Assembly (NCBI GenBank): GCA_022496805.1
Contig: CM040087.1
Location: 4,910,001-4,974,000 of the forward strand
Direction of reading: 5' to 3'
From: Pohlia nutans
Lineage: Eukaryota; Streptophyta; Bryopsida; Bryales; Mniaceae
DNA: 64,000 nt
Positions 1 through 10,774 of this stretch are shown piece after piece (positions within the stretch are counted from its first letter, which is position 1; each line of letters begins with the position of its first letter). Under the pieces are notes generated by a model. It did no database searches, was not told where the DNA came from, and saw only the letters and a program-made list of their open reading frames with translations. The position numbers were made by a program, and so were the translations under genes.

Positions 1-972
1 ACTCTGGTCCTCTTTTTAGAGGCCGGCGAGAATAAAGTGTCTGCTCGTCCCACCCTTGATACAATGCCCACTGGACAAAGGATCAGTGGTAGTACCGTAT
101 ATAGCTACTTAACAATCTCTTTAGTTTTGGACTGTTATCTAGGTCCATGTGACCTAGTTAGTAGAACTCTTTATTTGTGATGGTCTTTAGGACCACAGTT
201 TGATAAGAAGCGCTGGATTGAATTGCCATGAGCGCTGTTGATGGGTTTGGGAAGTATATAGCAATGCAGTATTTTGCATTAAATAGTACTATTATAATTA
301 CTAGATACTAGTTAGTAAAGGATAATTATGTGTGAAGCAAGGGTTCATTTTTTGGCATGTGTAGGTGGAGAGAAAGGGAGGTCACTGTTGTCGCTGACCT
401 TTGAGAATTTGCATGAACCTTATTGAATTGCAATGTTACTGTTGCAGTCGGCATTAATAAACTTCGGATATATATAATCTTTATTGATCATGTGTCTTGA
501 TTCTTGGGTAACGTTCCTGGACTGGTATGAGTCATTGAATTGTTTTCATTGTTACTGTCTTGATTGAGGGTCAAGTTGCAATCCTCATTCAAAAGTGGTT
601 AGATCCTTCTTGTTCACGAGGGTTTAGGGTTGATTTTGGGGTTACTATCATTTACAGTTTATTTACATGGTGTGAAAAAATTAAAATAGAAACTAAGAAT
701 TGTGTTTTAGGTGCTTATTTGATTGTTTGCAGGTGGACATACTTTATGCCAAGTTCATTCTTCAAGGGTGAATCTATTGGACTAGATTCAATTAATCCTT
801 CAAGAATTGCATAAAAAAAGGAGATTGAAGCATCTCAATTTTTGTGTATTCTCAAACGCTGTCTTGCAAGAGCAGCCATTGGGATGCTTTAGGTATCTAT
901 TCTCGTGCAAAATAGGGGTTTTATGTTCGTGCATTTAAATTTTGGATTATGTTGTTAACTTCTCTCTGCTAG
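1..972. other. Intergenic or intronic sequence, no gene recognised
   Basis: AT-rich sequence without a convincing open frame or repeat structure. A frame at 560-814 has no plant-family motif and starts at a non-ATG codon. The stretch could be intron sequence of a plus-strand gene that ends with the small exon proposed at 973-1045. Confidence 0.3.
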
Positions 973-1045
973 TCTGGTGCATGGAAGCATTTCAGAGGTG
1001 GCCAAGGAGCTCATTCCATTCATTACACAACTTCTAGTGGACTAA
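973..1045 (+). CDS. Possible terminal exon, partial gene
   Basis: A pyrimidine-rich tract ending in CTAG at 961-972 looks like a 3' splice site. The following 72 bases read as an amphipathic segment (LVHGSISEVAKELIPF, then ITQLLVD) and end in TAA at 1043-1045. No upstream exon was identified and the family is unknown. It is short enough to be chance. Confidence 0.2.
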
Positions 1046-1381
1046 GAGAAACCAGTTTGAGCTGTGACTCGTGCCTAATTTGCATTGATTTTGTTTCATT
1101 GGTGCTACCTGATTGAAAAATGAAGAATTGCAGAAAAACCTCTGGGGGAATGACTTGATAAGTGTACCACTTTTAGTAGTGTGACTTATGTCTAACTCAT
1201 TTTATGTGTGCTAAAAATTTCGTTTTTAACACCATGTATATAGTTGCAGCCATTGTGTCTATAAAACCCTCTAATATTTTTAGGTGGGAATAGGTTGGTC
1301 GGTACCTAAATGATTTACACATGGAAACTTGAATTGTAAGTTACCAAGTTTGTTGGTAAGTTGTAGATGATTGCAAAGCTA

Positions 1382-1791
1382 CACTACTTTTTGCTAATAG
1401 TGGAGTTATCCTTAAAGTCCATCAAATTTTGAAGAAGATACCGTGAATTTTTCTTTATTATACTCTTATTTGTTCACTCCAAATAGTTAGAAGGTGTGGA
1501 AGATCTTGGTGGTTTATCATTATTAGGTGTGTAAGAGGTGTGTAAGAGCTTGGTGGTCTTCAAAAGTTTTCAAAAGTTTTTTAGCACCAAGAAAGGAGCT
1601 AAAAAACTTTTGAAAACTTTTGAAGACCACCAAGCTCTTACACACCTAATAATGATAGACCACCAAAATCTTCCACACCTTTTAACTATTTAGAGTGAAC
1701 AAATAAGAGTATAGTAAAGCAAAATTCTTTGTAGATTCATCAAACTCAAGGTGACTTTACGGATAACTCAAGTGTGTGTGGGTTTATAGTG
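1382..1791. mobile_element. Large foldback MITE with CACTA-like ends
   Basis: The two halves are inverted copies of each other. The best-matched part is the stem on either side of about 1590, where the GTAAGAGCTTGGTGGTCTTC block is mirrored. Outer arms share GAGTTATCC about 20-25 bases from each end, and both ends begin CACTA when read inward. No target duplication is visible (CTA on the left, AGG on the right), so the superfamily is tentative. The arms differ by many substitutions, so this is not a recent insertion. Confidence 0.55.
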
Positions 1792-3295
1792 AGGGAGGGT
1801 AATTAGTGAAGGTGACACTAAAATGTGATTTGAGATGTGCAAAATGAAGATTTCAGTCACTTAGTAAAAATTTCAGCCCTCGTCAATTTAATGATTTGTA
1901 AAAATAGAGCATGGCTTTAGAATTAGTATCACATGCAAAAAATAATGTAGTGCTAATATGCAGGTCCATGGCTGCCATTGTCATAAGGTTCTTTAGCCTT
2001 TGCAAGCTGTACCTAGGAATAATAGTCTTTGCATAATAATTGTTGTAGCGGATTTTGGAATATTGGACATGCCACATAATTCTTTAGTTAAAAAATGATG
2101 GTGGTGAGTTGGAAGTCCACAACATCCTTGCTTCAAAAATCACATGTTTTGAATATTTTTTCTTTCATGCAGGAAGAGCAAAAAGGGTGAACCCTTGCAA
2201 GGGCTAAAGAATTTTATGACATGCACATTTAATGAAAGCCACTAAGGTTGAGACACCCATTCCCGACTAGGTACACAAAACCAACCACTCTAAATTCTTG
2301 CCTAATTTTTAGATTTTGAAATGAAGATGTACCTCATTTGTACACTAGAGCATATGATCGGTTTTTGGTACCCCTACAACTTCCATTTAAAAAATTTGTA
2401 CTCATTCAAATAATTATCATAAAAAACTAATTAAATATGAAAACTTCTTGATTTTTGTAGTGCTAAAAGAGGAAGATAATCAAAATATCGATTCATCTAT
2501 CCCAAGTATATTACATGTCTTATTTGATCGGTTTTAGGTGTCTCGACCTTATGGCTAGGAGGACCAATTTTTTCTTGTAACAACGGGCTCTTGAGAACTA
2601 CTTGGCAGGTTGAGCGAAACCATTGGAGTCTAAGCTCTAACATTTAAAACATACATACTCTCTTATACTAAGTACACAACGTCATGACACCATGCCAATA
2701 CCTTGCTTAGTATCCATCACAATACCATGTCACAAAAGAGAGTTATTTGTTATTTACGTTTCACATAAGTTTTTGACTCATTAGTGACCACAATGTGGTC
2801 TCGTAGGCACTAATAAATTAAAAGTGATGTGTATGCTTTTAGTCATATTGTATTTTTCATGAGAAAGTATTACATTAATATAGCTGTACAATTCAAAATG
2901 GTTTTTAATAAACTCAAAATCTTAATCATATTTAGATTTGAAGATTTGTGAAGATGCATTATAAAATGCATTCTTGTTGGAGGAATAATTCAATGTTTGT
3001 GTGTAAACGGATTTTTTAATTAATTAATTAATATTTTTAATTTCGACTTTTATCTCCACGGTTATTACTACTATAACCACTAATATTTACAAATACAACA
3101 TATAAAGAAGAGTAATACAAGAACAAATTTATAAAATAATTTGTCATTGTTATTCACGTTGTCTACACAAAGGAACCAAGCCTGCCTTCTTAGTTGTGTT
3201 ATTTGACTAATAAACTATCATTTACTTCTAATCACAATAAAAATATCACTATGAAAAACTCACTAAATGACTCATCTTACTATACCGACAACTTA
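1792..3295. other. AT-rich intergenic region downstream of the phytocyanin gene
   Basis: No gene recognised. It lies 3' of the minus-strand phytocyanin gene and so includes its 3' UTR near 3200-3295. A short TTAA/TTAATTAA run lies near 3016-3032. Nothing else stands out. Confidence 0.4.
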
Positions 3296-5211
3296 CTAAA
3301 ACCACACGACGACCACCGACACTAAGCCCGAAACCACCGCACTCATACCGACAGTAGAGCGCAGGGCATTCGCAGCACCACGATCAGACGCAAACGGAGC
3401 AACTGCAGCAATTGAAGCTCTGACTTCAGAAATCGGAGCTGAATTCACCACCGTCTCATCCTGAAAGAAATCAGGAAATTTTTGCGGAGGAGGGGGTGAA
3501 GTTAGGGGGTTTTTTAAATTGTATATGAGCGGAAACATTAATCGTGGAGATGGCGAAGTTAGGGTTTCATTTGCAGAATTCGCTGGAGCGCCTGCCGCTA
3601 TCGTCTCATTCTGAAAAGAATTATTGTGAATGAGCGGTTTAGGGTTTGGAGATGGCGGAAGAGAAGGGGGTGAAGTTAGGGTTTCGTTTGCAGATGGAGA
3701 GGGAGCAGGCGAGGGAGACTCCGAGGGAGGAAACAGGGGGGGAGCAGGGGGCGGTGGCGATGGAGGTGGAGGTGGAGGGGGATGGCGAGGCGGCGGGGGT
3801 GGCGAGTGCGGGGGTGGAGGAGGATGGCGCGGCGGAGGAGGAGGATAGCGTGGCGGAGGAGGCGATGGAGGAGGTGGCGGGGGAAGCTCCGGCGGAGATG
3901 GCGGTCCTGCCCCGACCGCTACCTTCATGAACATGCCTGCTTGGCTGCAGTGGCCACTGAAGCCGCATATGAAATAGTATGTGCCGGCCTTCGTTAGTAC
4001 GATCACGTCTTCGCCCGTTACGTATTCCTGGATGGCCTGCGTTCCGTTGCAGGTGGTGTAGTCGGTCCAACTCACTTGCTGGACGTTGTGTATCGTTGGA
4101 TCGTAGCTGAAAACTGCTTCAAATGCCAGGTGAGTAGACTGACCAAATCTTTTATTAGCAATTGCACGGGGTTCCAATGCACCAAAGTATGCCTTGATTG
4201 GACACTGTATGCAAAAGTTACAAGGGTTCAAAGTTTTATTGGTTTTGAACAGTAATTTTTTTGGTTAGGAGACAGTTTTGATACTGTATGCGAAAGTTAC
4301 AAGGGTTCAAAGTTTTATTGGTTTTGAACAGTATTTTTTTTGGTTAGGAGACAGTTTAGCATTTTTGTTACTTTTTCATGACTTGAAGAGCAATCCAGAC
4401 TGACCAAATTTTTAATAGCAATTGCACGGGGTTCCAATGCACCAATGTTTGGATACTGTATGCGAAAGTTACAAGGGTTCAAAGTTTTATTGGTTTTGAT
4501 CAGTGATTAGGAGACAGTTTAGCATTTTTGTTACTTTTTCATGACTTGAAGAGCAATCCAGGCTCCTTGAATGCTCTTTTCATATTAATATATAGGTAAT
4601 ATCAGGGTAATACACACGTGCTACCTGGGTGCTACTTAGGCAATACCTGGGTGACACCTAGGTTTGAAGAGGCTACACATCTTGACTCCATGTAGGAAAT
4701 CTGGCTATTGTTCCTTTCTTTCTTTTTCGAAAATCCTTTGCCAATCCAAAATTTATGTAGCAGTTTGGCTAAAATTAGTAACAAAATCACTGGTTCTAAT
4801 GTGAAGGTGGTGTACATTCTTAAAATTAATATGTACTCATCGTTAGGTGAATAATCAATTCAAAAGCAGAATACTCTGGATGGATTAGTTTTGGTGTCTG
4901 ACATTGATAGAGTGATCATTGAGTCTTTGATTCAGTGGTTCATGAATGTTAAATAACAATTAGGACAATAGAACAATGTGTTAGAGAAGAGGTTGTACAC
5001 AAAGCTGGAATTAATTGAGTTGGTATATGTAAGGATTCTTACTTATTTTTTCACCAGCGGTGAATCGCTTTGATGTAGCCCAGTCTGAGTAAAAGGAAGG
5101 GTAAGGAGCGAAGTCCCAGTCCACTGTGTGCTGCGCTGTCATAGCCATAGCCACCGGTGGAAGTAGACTAGCAAATACAAGCACCAGAGCCTCCAAATTT
5201 CGGTGTTTCAT
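3296..5211 (-). CDS. Phytocyanin (blue copper protein) with long proline-rich tail
   Basis: Two-exon gene encoding a secreted type-I copper protein, probably an extracellular, GPI-anchored electron-transfer or cell-surface protein. Exon 1 (5211-5043) gives a signal peptide (residues 1-24, ending AMAM) and the start of the cupredoxin fold with YSDWATSKRFTAGEKI. The intron is 5042-4114, with donor A|GTAAGA and acceptor GAAGCAG|TT. Exon 2 (4113-3296) continues with FSYDPTIHNV, then YYFICGFSGHC. Copper ligands visible are His of HNV, Cys of FIC, His of GHC and a following Met. About 100 residues of Pro/Ser repeats (SPPPP type, extensin/AGP-like) follow, then a Ser/Thr-rich part and a hydrophobic C-terminus ending VVVVWF that fits a GPI signal. 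The joined length is about 328 residues. Uclacyanin and early-nodulin-like proteins are the nearest classes. The spacing from the GHC His to the Met is one residue longer than in cucumber basic protein. Confidence 0.85.
4139..4562. repeat. Direct repeats inside the phytocyanin intron
   Basis: Three near-identical copies of a block containing GTTACAAGGGTTCAAAG begin near 4208, 4282 and 4456. Flanking pieces, GCAATTGCACGGGGTTCC (near 4160 and 4420) and CATGACTTGAAGAGCAATCC (near 4377 and 4540), each occur twice. The order suggests an about 75-bp tandem duplication plus a larger about 260-bp duplication, both within one intron. The copies are nearly identical, so the expansion is recent. Confidence 0.85.
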
Positions 5212-5973
5212 CCTTTTGCTACCTCTGTTGTGACATTGACGATGTTCAGCTGCAATGTAAGTAAGCTTTGTAAGCACGAATAACTTCTGAGATGAAAACA
5301 ACACTGTTAATTGCATAGCTGTATTGGAGGTTTGCTTAGTCACCTGAATTGAACTTCGGGCTTGCTGTAATTGCTGGATGTTCACAATTGTTCTGGAACG
5401 TCAGCATAGTTGTGTCTTCTGATGTGAACAACTTTGCTCCGAACCTGGACATTTGAAGGGCTCCCAATTCTACAAAAAGAGTATGATGAGATGCCAAATG
5501 GCATCAATATCATCCTTCATTGGTGCAGACTTTGTGACGTTCAACATACTCAGATGTCCGTGCAACCCTGGTAATTGTATTTGATTATTGTAATCTTAAT
5601 ATCCTCCAGCCTTTCTGGTGTCTGCAGATTAATGTATCCATCCTCTCCACCAAAGTGCACAAGCTTCAGATGCAGAGGGTCTGATATAATCAAGACGGAA
5701 ATATTGCCACGGTGGGAGTACTAAAAGTTGAGGAAAAGCATCGAAGTAGAGATCAAAGCAAGAGAGAAAGGAAGAACTGATCTGAAGAGAAGGTGTAAGA
5801 GTGGCGAAGAGGCTTAACAGGTGAGGAGATCATGCCAGTGGGTCCATGTTTCCATGGAGATACATGTGGCTGACCATTCAGACGGTCAGGAGCACAGTAG
5901 TGCACTGTCCAGAGTGGCTCATGTGAGTTGGGAGTTGCTTCATTTGTACCCATGATCACGCGTGTATGGAATA
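5212..5973. promoter_or_regulatory. Upstream region of the phytocyanin gene
   Basis: This is the 5' flank of the minus-strand phytocyanin gene and should hold its promoter and 5' UTR. I could not place a TATA box or start site with confidence. The short frames here have no recognisable product. Confidence 0.25.
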
Positions 5974-6932
5974 CAGAAAGAGCAGCAACGCTGCCGGATG
6001 AAAAACCGCAGCTCCGCTGAAGTTGTCGTTAGCTCCGCTGCCCTGAAGCCCGGCTCTTCTGCCCTCAGGTCTGCTTCGCTGCCCTTCACAGCAGATTTCT
6101 TTCTGCAGCATCGTTCCTTCTTTTACTCCTCTCTTTATCTTTGTTCACAGCCGCGAGAGAAGGTATTTGGAGGTTACGTGAACCCTAATTATATTGAAAT
6201 GAATAATCTGCTGTCACGTTTTGTATCCTAGAGTCTGAGGATGAAGCAAAATTCTGCAATGCTGATGTGAGCAATCACATGTGTTGAAAAATCTACACAC
6301 AAATGCAAACTGATGGACTCTTTTTTACAGTTCTGTAGGATCTTCATTGTCTGCTCAGTGATGCATAACTGCTTTTTGTTGTGAACTAGGGACAAGATTC
6401 GCTCTGAGATTTTGTTATTATTGAGATTTACGAAACTTCATTCCTGCAGAGCAAGCAGCTGAAAAAACGCGAACAAAACTGCAAGATCTTGCTGAAAAGA
6501 AGGATGAACTTGTGAAGGATGTAACTAAGCATGATCACGATGAAGCTCGAGAGTATACAAGAATTCTCTTGGATTTGGTAAGCACTTCACACGTCACCCA
6601 CATAATAAAGATGACGGTCCATGGTTGTGCTAACTTAGTATTTGATCACTGAGTTGAAATTAAATTTTGGTGTGCTAACTCATCTATCTCTTGGTGAATT
6701 GAGAAGTGTCTTAGCATGATGTGCTAGAATTTCCAGCCATGAATGTGATCATGTATGAGATTGATGAAAAGAGGGCGTGAAAAGACAATAAAGAAATGTG
6801 AACAAAGATAAATAGAGAAGGAAAGACGCTGCAGAAAGAAATCTGCTGTGAAGCAGGCCTGAGGGCAGGCTTCAGGGCAGTTTTTCATCCGGAGCTGCAG
6901 TTTTTCATCCGGCAGCATAGCTGTTCTTTCAC
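5974..6932. mobile_element. Inverted-repeat element carrying an exon-like insert
   Basis: The left arm (about 5974-6148) and right arm (about 6799-6932) are inverted copies. Both contain CTGCCGGATGAAAAA, then CTGCCCTCAGG/CCTGAGGGCAG, then CAGCAGATTTCTTTCTGCAG, then the TATCTTTGTTCAC block. About 650 bp lies between them, including the exon-like segment at 6450-6577. Arms of this size around unrelated genic sequence resemble a Pack-type Mutator or other foldback element. No clear 9-bp target duplication was found, so the class is open. Confidence 0.6.
6450..6577 (+). pseudogene. Exon-like fragment inside the inverted-repeat element
   Basis: A 128-bp open segment is bounded by a strong acceptor (TTCCTGCAG at 6441-6449) and a strong donor (G|GTAAGC after 6577). 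Entering two bases into a codon, it reads as a charged helical peptide (QAAEKTRTKLQDLAEKKDE, then LVKDVTKHDHDEAREYTRIL) with heptad-like spacing. No neighbouring exons fit. The parent gene was not recognised. Its place between inverted arms suggests capture from a host gene. Confidence 0.45.
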
Positions 6933-7134
6933 CTATCTGTCACCTTCACCAGTTTGGGCCTCAACCAGATCTGATGAAATCCCGCTACATACCGGCACTG
7001 ACGATTTGTTTCACCAGATCATACAATGACCTATCCATTCGATTTGCCTCCCTTTTTTCTTCAAAGCTCGATTCTGTACTTGTAATTCGCTGAGGCAACA
7101 CATCAATTCGGTTGTACCCTGTTCTCCCAGATAA

Positions 7135-7198
7135 GCTTTGCATTGTAGTACTATGAATTGCTTACAAGGTAACAATTCATAGTACTACAATGCAAAGC
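7135..7198. repeat. Perfect 26-bp hairpin
   Basis: The arms at 7135-7160 and 7173-7198 are exact reverse complements, with a 12-nt loop. The core is TTGTAGTACTATGAATTG. It could be a tiny foldback transposon relic or an RNA hairpin. There is no evidence of transcription. Confidence 0.7.
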
Positions 7199-7878
7199 CA
7201 CCTTGCCAGCTGATCGCATTCTCACAAACAATGTGGGTTGGTCACGGGTCTGTGTTTGGCAGACACTTGTCCAGAGCTGCTAGGACAATACTGCTCCCAA
7301 GTGACACGTTAAGGTTGTATTACCTGCCCACCGTGTTGCTTTGCCTTATATCTTTGAGAAGAATTACTGCTTTCTCCCATGTCTCTCATTGGTTCACCGT
7401 ATCCTGCATAGCTCCTCTATTATTCTACTTCGTAACTCTCCTGTGCAGTGAACGAGGCTAGTATCTTCCTGATTCCCTCAGCCGGATCTGGTAATCACAC
7501 TCAGTCTCATGTTTTTTTAAATTTCTTTTCCTCGTAGCTATTCTATTCTGCTTAGTACCATTTCAAAATTGTTTGTACAGGAAATCTAAGAAATAAGTAC
7601 TGTATTGTTTATAGCTTACAGTAGCCAAATTTTTGTCTGAAGTTTGAAACATGCTTTTATTGTCTCTACGTCAAAGGAAGAGACTAAGTAACGATTCAAA
7701 AAAGGAGATATATGTTAAAAGTAATTGGGGCTCGTCATTCCAAAGAATAAATTTATTCCGTCTAATATAGTTGTGAAATGTGGCTATAAGAATAGTGCCA
7801 TCCTAAGATTGTCATTTGCAATATGTGAAGATTGTCATTTGCAATACCGTTTGTGAGGATTGTATAGTACTGTAAAGA

Positions 7879-8226
7879 CATAGAGGTCGCGCCAACTTAC
7901 ATCGGTCCTCAGAATGACCTTTTCAAATAAAGGTTGCCTATCCTCCCTTAAATGACTCACGAATACAAAACCCAGTAGCTAGCTAAACGCTTCATCTTCC
8001 CAGCTTTCCAACGCACCCACCCGCTTAACGCACCCACCCGCTTAATCATTTTGTAAGGTGAAAACCACCCTCCAAACGCGCATCTTCTTTGCTCATTATG
8101 AAAAGTCACTGACAGCCATAAAATTTTGTACACTGTTTTCCCATGAATAGAGCTTTCCAAATATGGGTATTGTGGTTTGGGGAATTGATCATGTGAGGAC
8201 CGATGTAAGTTGGCACGATCTCTATG
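7879..8226. mobile_element. Foldback with about 37-bp inverted termini
   Basis: CATAGAGGTCGCGCCAACTT at 7879 and its inverted counterpart ending at 8226 share CCAACTTACATCGGTCCTCA. The intervening 270 bp has a small direct repeat (ACGCACCCACCCGCTTAA twice near 8011-8045). The inner parts are poorly paired and no target duplication is evident. Confidence 0.5.
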
Positions 8227-8280
8227 AAAATTATACATTTCTATCTGGGATAGAGACACTTGTGATTGGCCGCTTATTAA

Positions 8281-8447
8281 CCCCTAAGCGTCTAAATCGC
8301 CCAACATGGCCATGATCTGCATCACTGAACTTTACAACGGTGGCATTTTCTCATTTTACCTCGGTTTTCTGATTACAATCAACATCATTTTAAAGCTCTT
8401 GTTCTGTACTACAAGATGAACAGTGTCGATTGTGTCAAACTGAAGTC
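8281..8447. mobile_element. piggyBac-like MITE, 3'-truncated, upstream of the S-protein homologue
   Basis: TTAA at 8277-8280 is followed by CCCCTAAGCGTC. The first 167 bp match, in opposite orientation, the complete 243-bp copy at 14918-15160. The match stops near 8447, 42 bp before the presumed ATG of the downstream gene. The end carries CCAACATGG centred on nucleotide 25. The far end is missing, so no second TTAA is present. Confidence 0.65.
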
Positions 8448-8489
8448 TCTGGTGTTGTGTTTATGAATTTCTTTGTGCAGGTGGGATCC

Positions 8490-8993
8490 ATGAAAATGTT
8501 ACGCCACGGTGACGTGATTCTGCATACAGTGCTAGGAGCACTAGGAGCTGCATTATTGCTGCTGTTGGTAACGACGACGACATTAGCGGCGGCGGCAGAC
8601 AATGGCGGCAATCCGTCGGGATCGTCCGTGAACATCATCAACGGGCTGAACGACTCGTTCGTGCTGCACTGCTGGTCCAAGGACAACGACTTCGGGCAGG
8701 TGGCCGTGAACCCCAAGGGCAACTTCTACTGGAAATTCGACCCCAACATCTTCGGCCGCACGCTGTACAGCTGCGAGTTTCTGTGGGGCAACAAGAAGCA
8801 GGACTTCCCCGTGTGGCAAGGCAGTTTCTACGACGAGCGGCCCAAGTGCTGCGCCCGCGGCGCCTGCGCGTACCGGGTCAGCCCGGACGGCATCTACTAC
8901 GGCCTCGTCAGCGACGAAGACGACAATGCGCCCGGTGAGTCCTGGGAGGTTTACAAACCCTGGTTGCCGAATCCCATTCCTTCCGACGATTAA
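8490..8993 (+). CDS. S-protein homologue (plant self-incompatibility S1 family)
   Basis: Single-exon gene of 167 residues from the ATG at 8490, which directly precedes a good signal peptide (residues 1-36: hydrophobic run LGALGAALLLLLV, ending ALAAAA-like). An upstream in-frame ATG at 8463 is possible but weaker, and a CAG at 8478-8480 could be a splice acceptor for a 5' UTR exon. The mature part has the S1 pattern: VNIINGLNDSFVLHCWSKD, DFGQVAV, FYWKF, LYSCEFLWG, then CCARGAC and DGIYYG. The paired cysteines typical of this small secreted beta-sandwich family are present. In poppy the family founder is a stigma ligand, and other members are secreted peptides of mostly unknown role. Codon third positions are strongly GC-rich while the flanks are AT-rich. 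The acidic tail after DGIYYG is longer than usual. Confidence 0.8.
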   Translation: MKMLRHGDVILHTVLGALGAALLLLLVTTTTLAAAADNGGNPSGSSVNIINGLNDSFVLHCWSKDNDFGQVAVNPKGNFYWKFDPNIFGRTLYSCEFLWGNKKQDFPVWQGSFYDERPKCCARGACAYRVSPDGIYYGLVSDEDDNAPGESWEVYKPWLPNPIPSDD

Positions 8994-9034
8994 TTAGAAG
9001 GTACTGTAATCAGTTTCGGAAGAACTCAGACAGC

Positions 9035-9376
9035 CTCTCTGTTTGGATTTGGAGTCAATGGCAGATCAGAAACTGGTCCTACGATCTGATCAAGAATAAG
9101 CTGCAATTGTGAAATGACTGTATAATTAGTTGTCTAGAAGCATCTCAGGTTTCAAATGATGCTGTAGTACTGACTCACGCTGTCTGTTTGGTGTTTACAA
9201 GAATATATATATCCACAGTCTTTGTATTTGGATTTGGAGCTCATGACAGAGCAGAACATTATGAAGCTGGTCCTACGATATGATGAAGAATAGATGTGTA
9301 AATGTCTAGAAGCATTTGTTTCGGTGATGCTTACGCTGTCTGTTTGTGTTTACAAGAATATCCAGTCTCTGGAGCT
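9035..9376. repeat. About 170-bp tandem duplication downstream of the S-protein homologue
   Basis: Two diverged direct copies (about 9035-9205 and about 9212-9376) share TTTGGATTTGGAG, CTGGTCCTACGAT, GTCTAGAAGCAT and CGCTGTCTGTTTG in the same order. They lie in the probable 3' UTR or immediate downstream flank. Confidence 0.7.
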
Positions 9377-9539
9377 CATGTAAGCTAACGGCCCACTTAA
9401 TTTGTGTCAAGAAGTGAGATTTATGCTGTACTTAGTAGTGGGACTTCCTGGTCTGAAACAAATTCTCTGGCAGCTTCTGTATATAATTCGAATAAGTTCC
9501 TGTATGGTCACATGCGTTGTCGTAGACACTCGTTGGAAC

Positions 9540-9625
9540 TAATGCCCGGCAGGCTGCTAGCAGTCATCGATTCTTGTGGCCGCAAGGTCCCGGGTTCGAT
9601 TCCTGCTGAAACCTATAGTTCTTAC
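9540..9625 (+). repeat. tRNA-like (SINE-type) sequence
   Basis: GGTTCGATTCC at 9593-9603 matches an RNA polymerase III B box. An A-box-like TAGCAGTCATCG lies about 34 bp upstream, a normal tRNA spacing. The segment does not fold into a complete cloverleaf by eye, so a tRNA-derived SINE relic is more likely than a functional tRNA gene. Confidence 0.35.
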
Positions 9626-9776
9626 TGCACTTAAACCGGAGGTGCCGCACCGGTCGGCTGCACTCCGTAACTGGACAGGCCTTTTGTCCGTTTCCACATT
9701 ATTTTCACATTATTTCCTCGATACGGTTACCGTAGCAAAATACTGTAGTTCCAATATAGTAAGTTTAACCTTTTAA

Positions 9777-10770
9777 CCCTTTAGCGCGCCACCGTCCATA
9801 TATTGGACGACGAACATATCTCATGTAGAATGGACAATTTTCATCCACCAAAATCATTCCTAGTTCTTGTGCAAATTGACTATTCTTTGAACGGTTTGGA
9901 TCTTCAAAATAGGTTATTATGATTTTTAGAAAAGTAACACAATTGGTTCATTTCAAGTTTCATTTTTAGTTCAAAAAGTGAGACCTCAAACATGATTTTC
10001 TAAAATAGGTGGAATCAAATAATGGAAACCATACCATCTTGTAGGGCATGTTATTCCAATTTCATTACAATTTTGTGAATTTTTTTTTGTGTTGATTTGG
10101 GATTCTTAATTGAATTTGAAGAGAAAACCTTTCAAAATTAAATAAAAAATATTATAAAATATATGATGCATCCAAGCGTACAGATGTGATCTTCACATTG
10201 ATATTTACAAGTTTTCTTTGTACATCTACTTCATTTTAGGGTTTCATCAAACATTTTACAGGGCATCTTGGAAAACAATGTTGGATTGGGATGTTAAAGG
10301 GTTAATGTCCCGATTCAACACTGATTTCAAAGAATGATGCCTTGTTTAATGTTTGATCAATATCAACAAAAATGAAGTTGATGTATAAAGCTAAGTTGCA
10401 AATATGAATGTAAAGATCGCATTTGCATAGTTGGATTTATTATATTTTTTGTTAATTAAATTTTATTTAATTTTCAAGCTTTTCTTTTGGAATTCAATTA
10501 AAAATCCCAAGTCAACAAAAATCAATATAATTATTTTTGTAATGAATTCGTAATAACATTCACTACAAGATGGTATGATTTCCATTATTTGATTCTACTA
10601 ATTTTGGCAAATCATGTTTAAGGTCTCACTTTTGATATTGTACAATTAATAGTCAACTAGCATAAGGACTAAGAGAAATTTGGATGATTGAAAAACTGTA
10701 CATGATGTGGTTAAGAGGAAGGTTACAATCTGTTCGTCATCCATTATATGGACGCAAATGCGTGAAAGGG
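9777..10770. mobile_element. piggyBac-like element, one continuous palindrome
   Basis: Flanked by TTAA at 9773-9776 and 10771-10774. The ends are CCCTTTAGCGCGCC and, inverted, CCCTTTCACGCATT. Both ends carry a palindrome centred on nucleotide 25 (GTCCATATATTGGAC; TCCATATAATGGA). The inverted arms extend almost to the middle, about 450-500 bp each, around a loop near 10280-10330. No coding capacity. Confidence 0.8.
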
Positions 10771-10774
10771 TTAA

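Noticed and set aside
3630..3997. Gly/Arg-rich plus-strand frames
   Set aside because: They are the complement of the phytocyanin Pro/Ser repeats. Such repeats give long open frames on both strands.
4139..4562. CRISPR-like spaced repeats
   Set aside because: The repeats are irregular, long and within a plant intron. Spacers are not unique or uniform, so this is ordinary duplication.
9540..9625. Functional tRNA gene
   Set aside because: The B box is good, but no full acceptor stem or anticodon arm could be folded by eye. It is kept only as tRNA-like.
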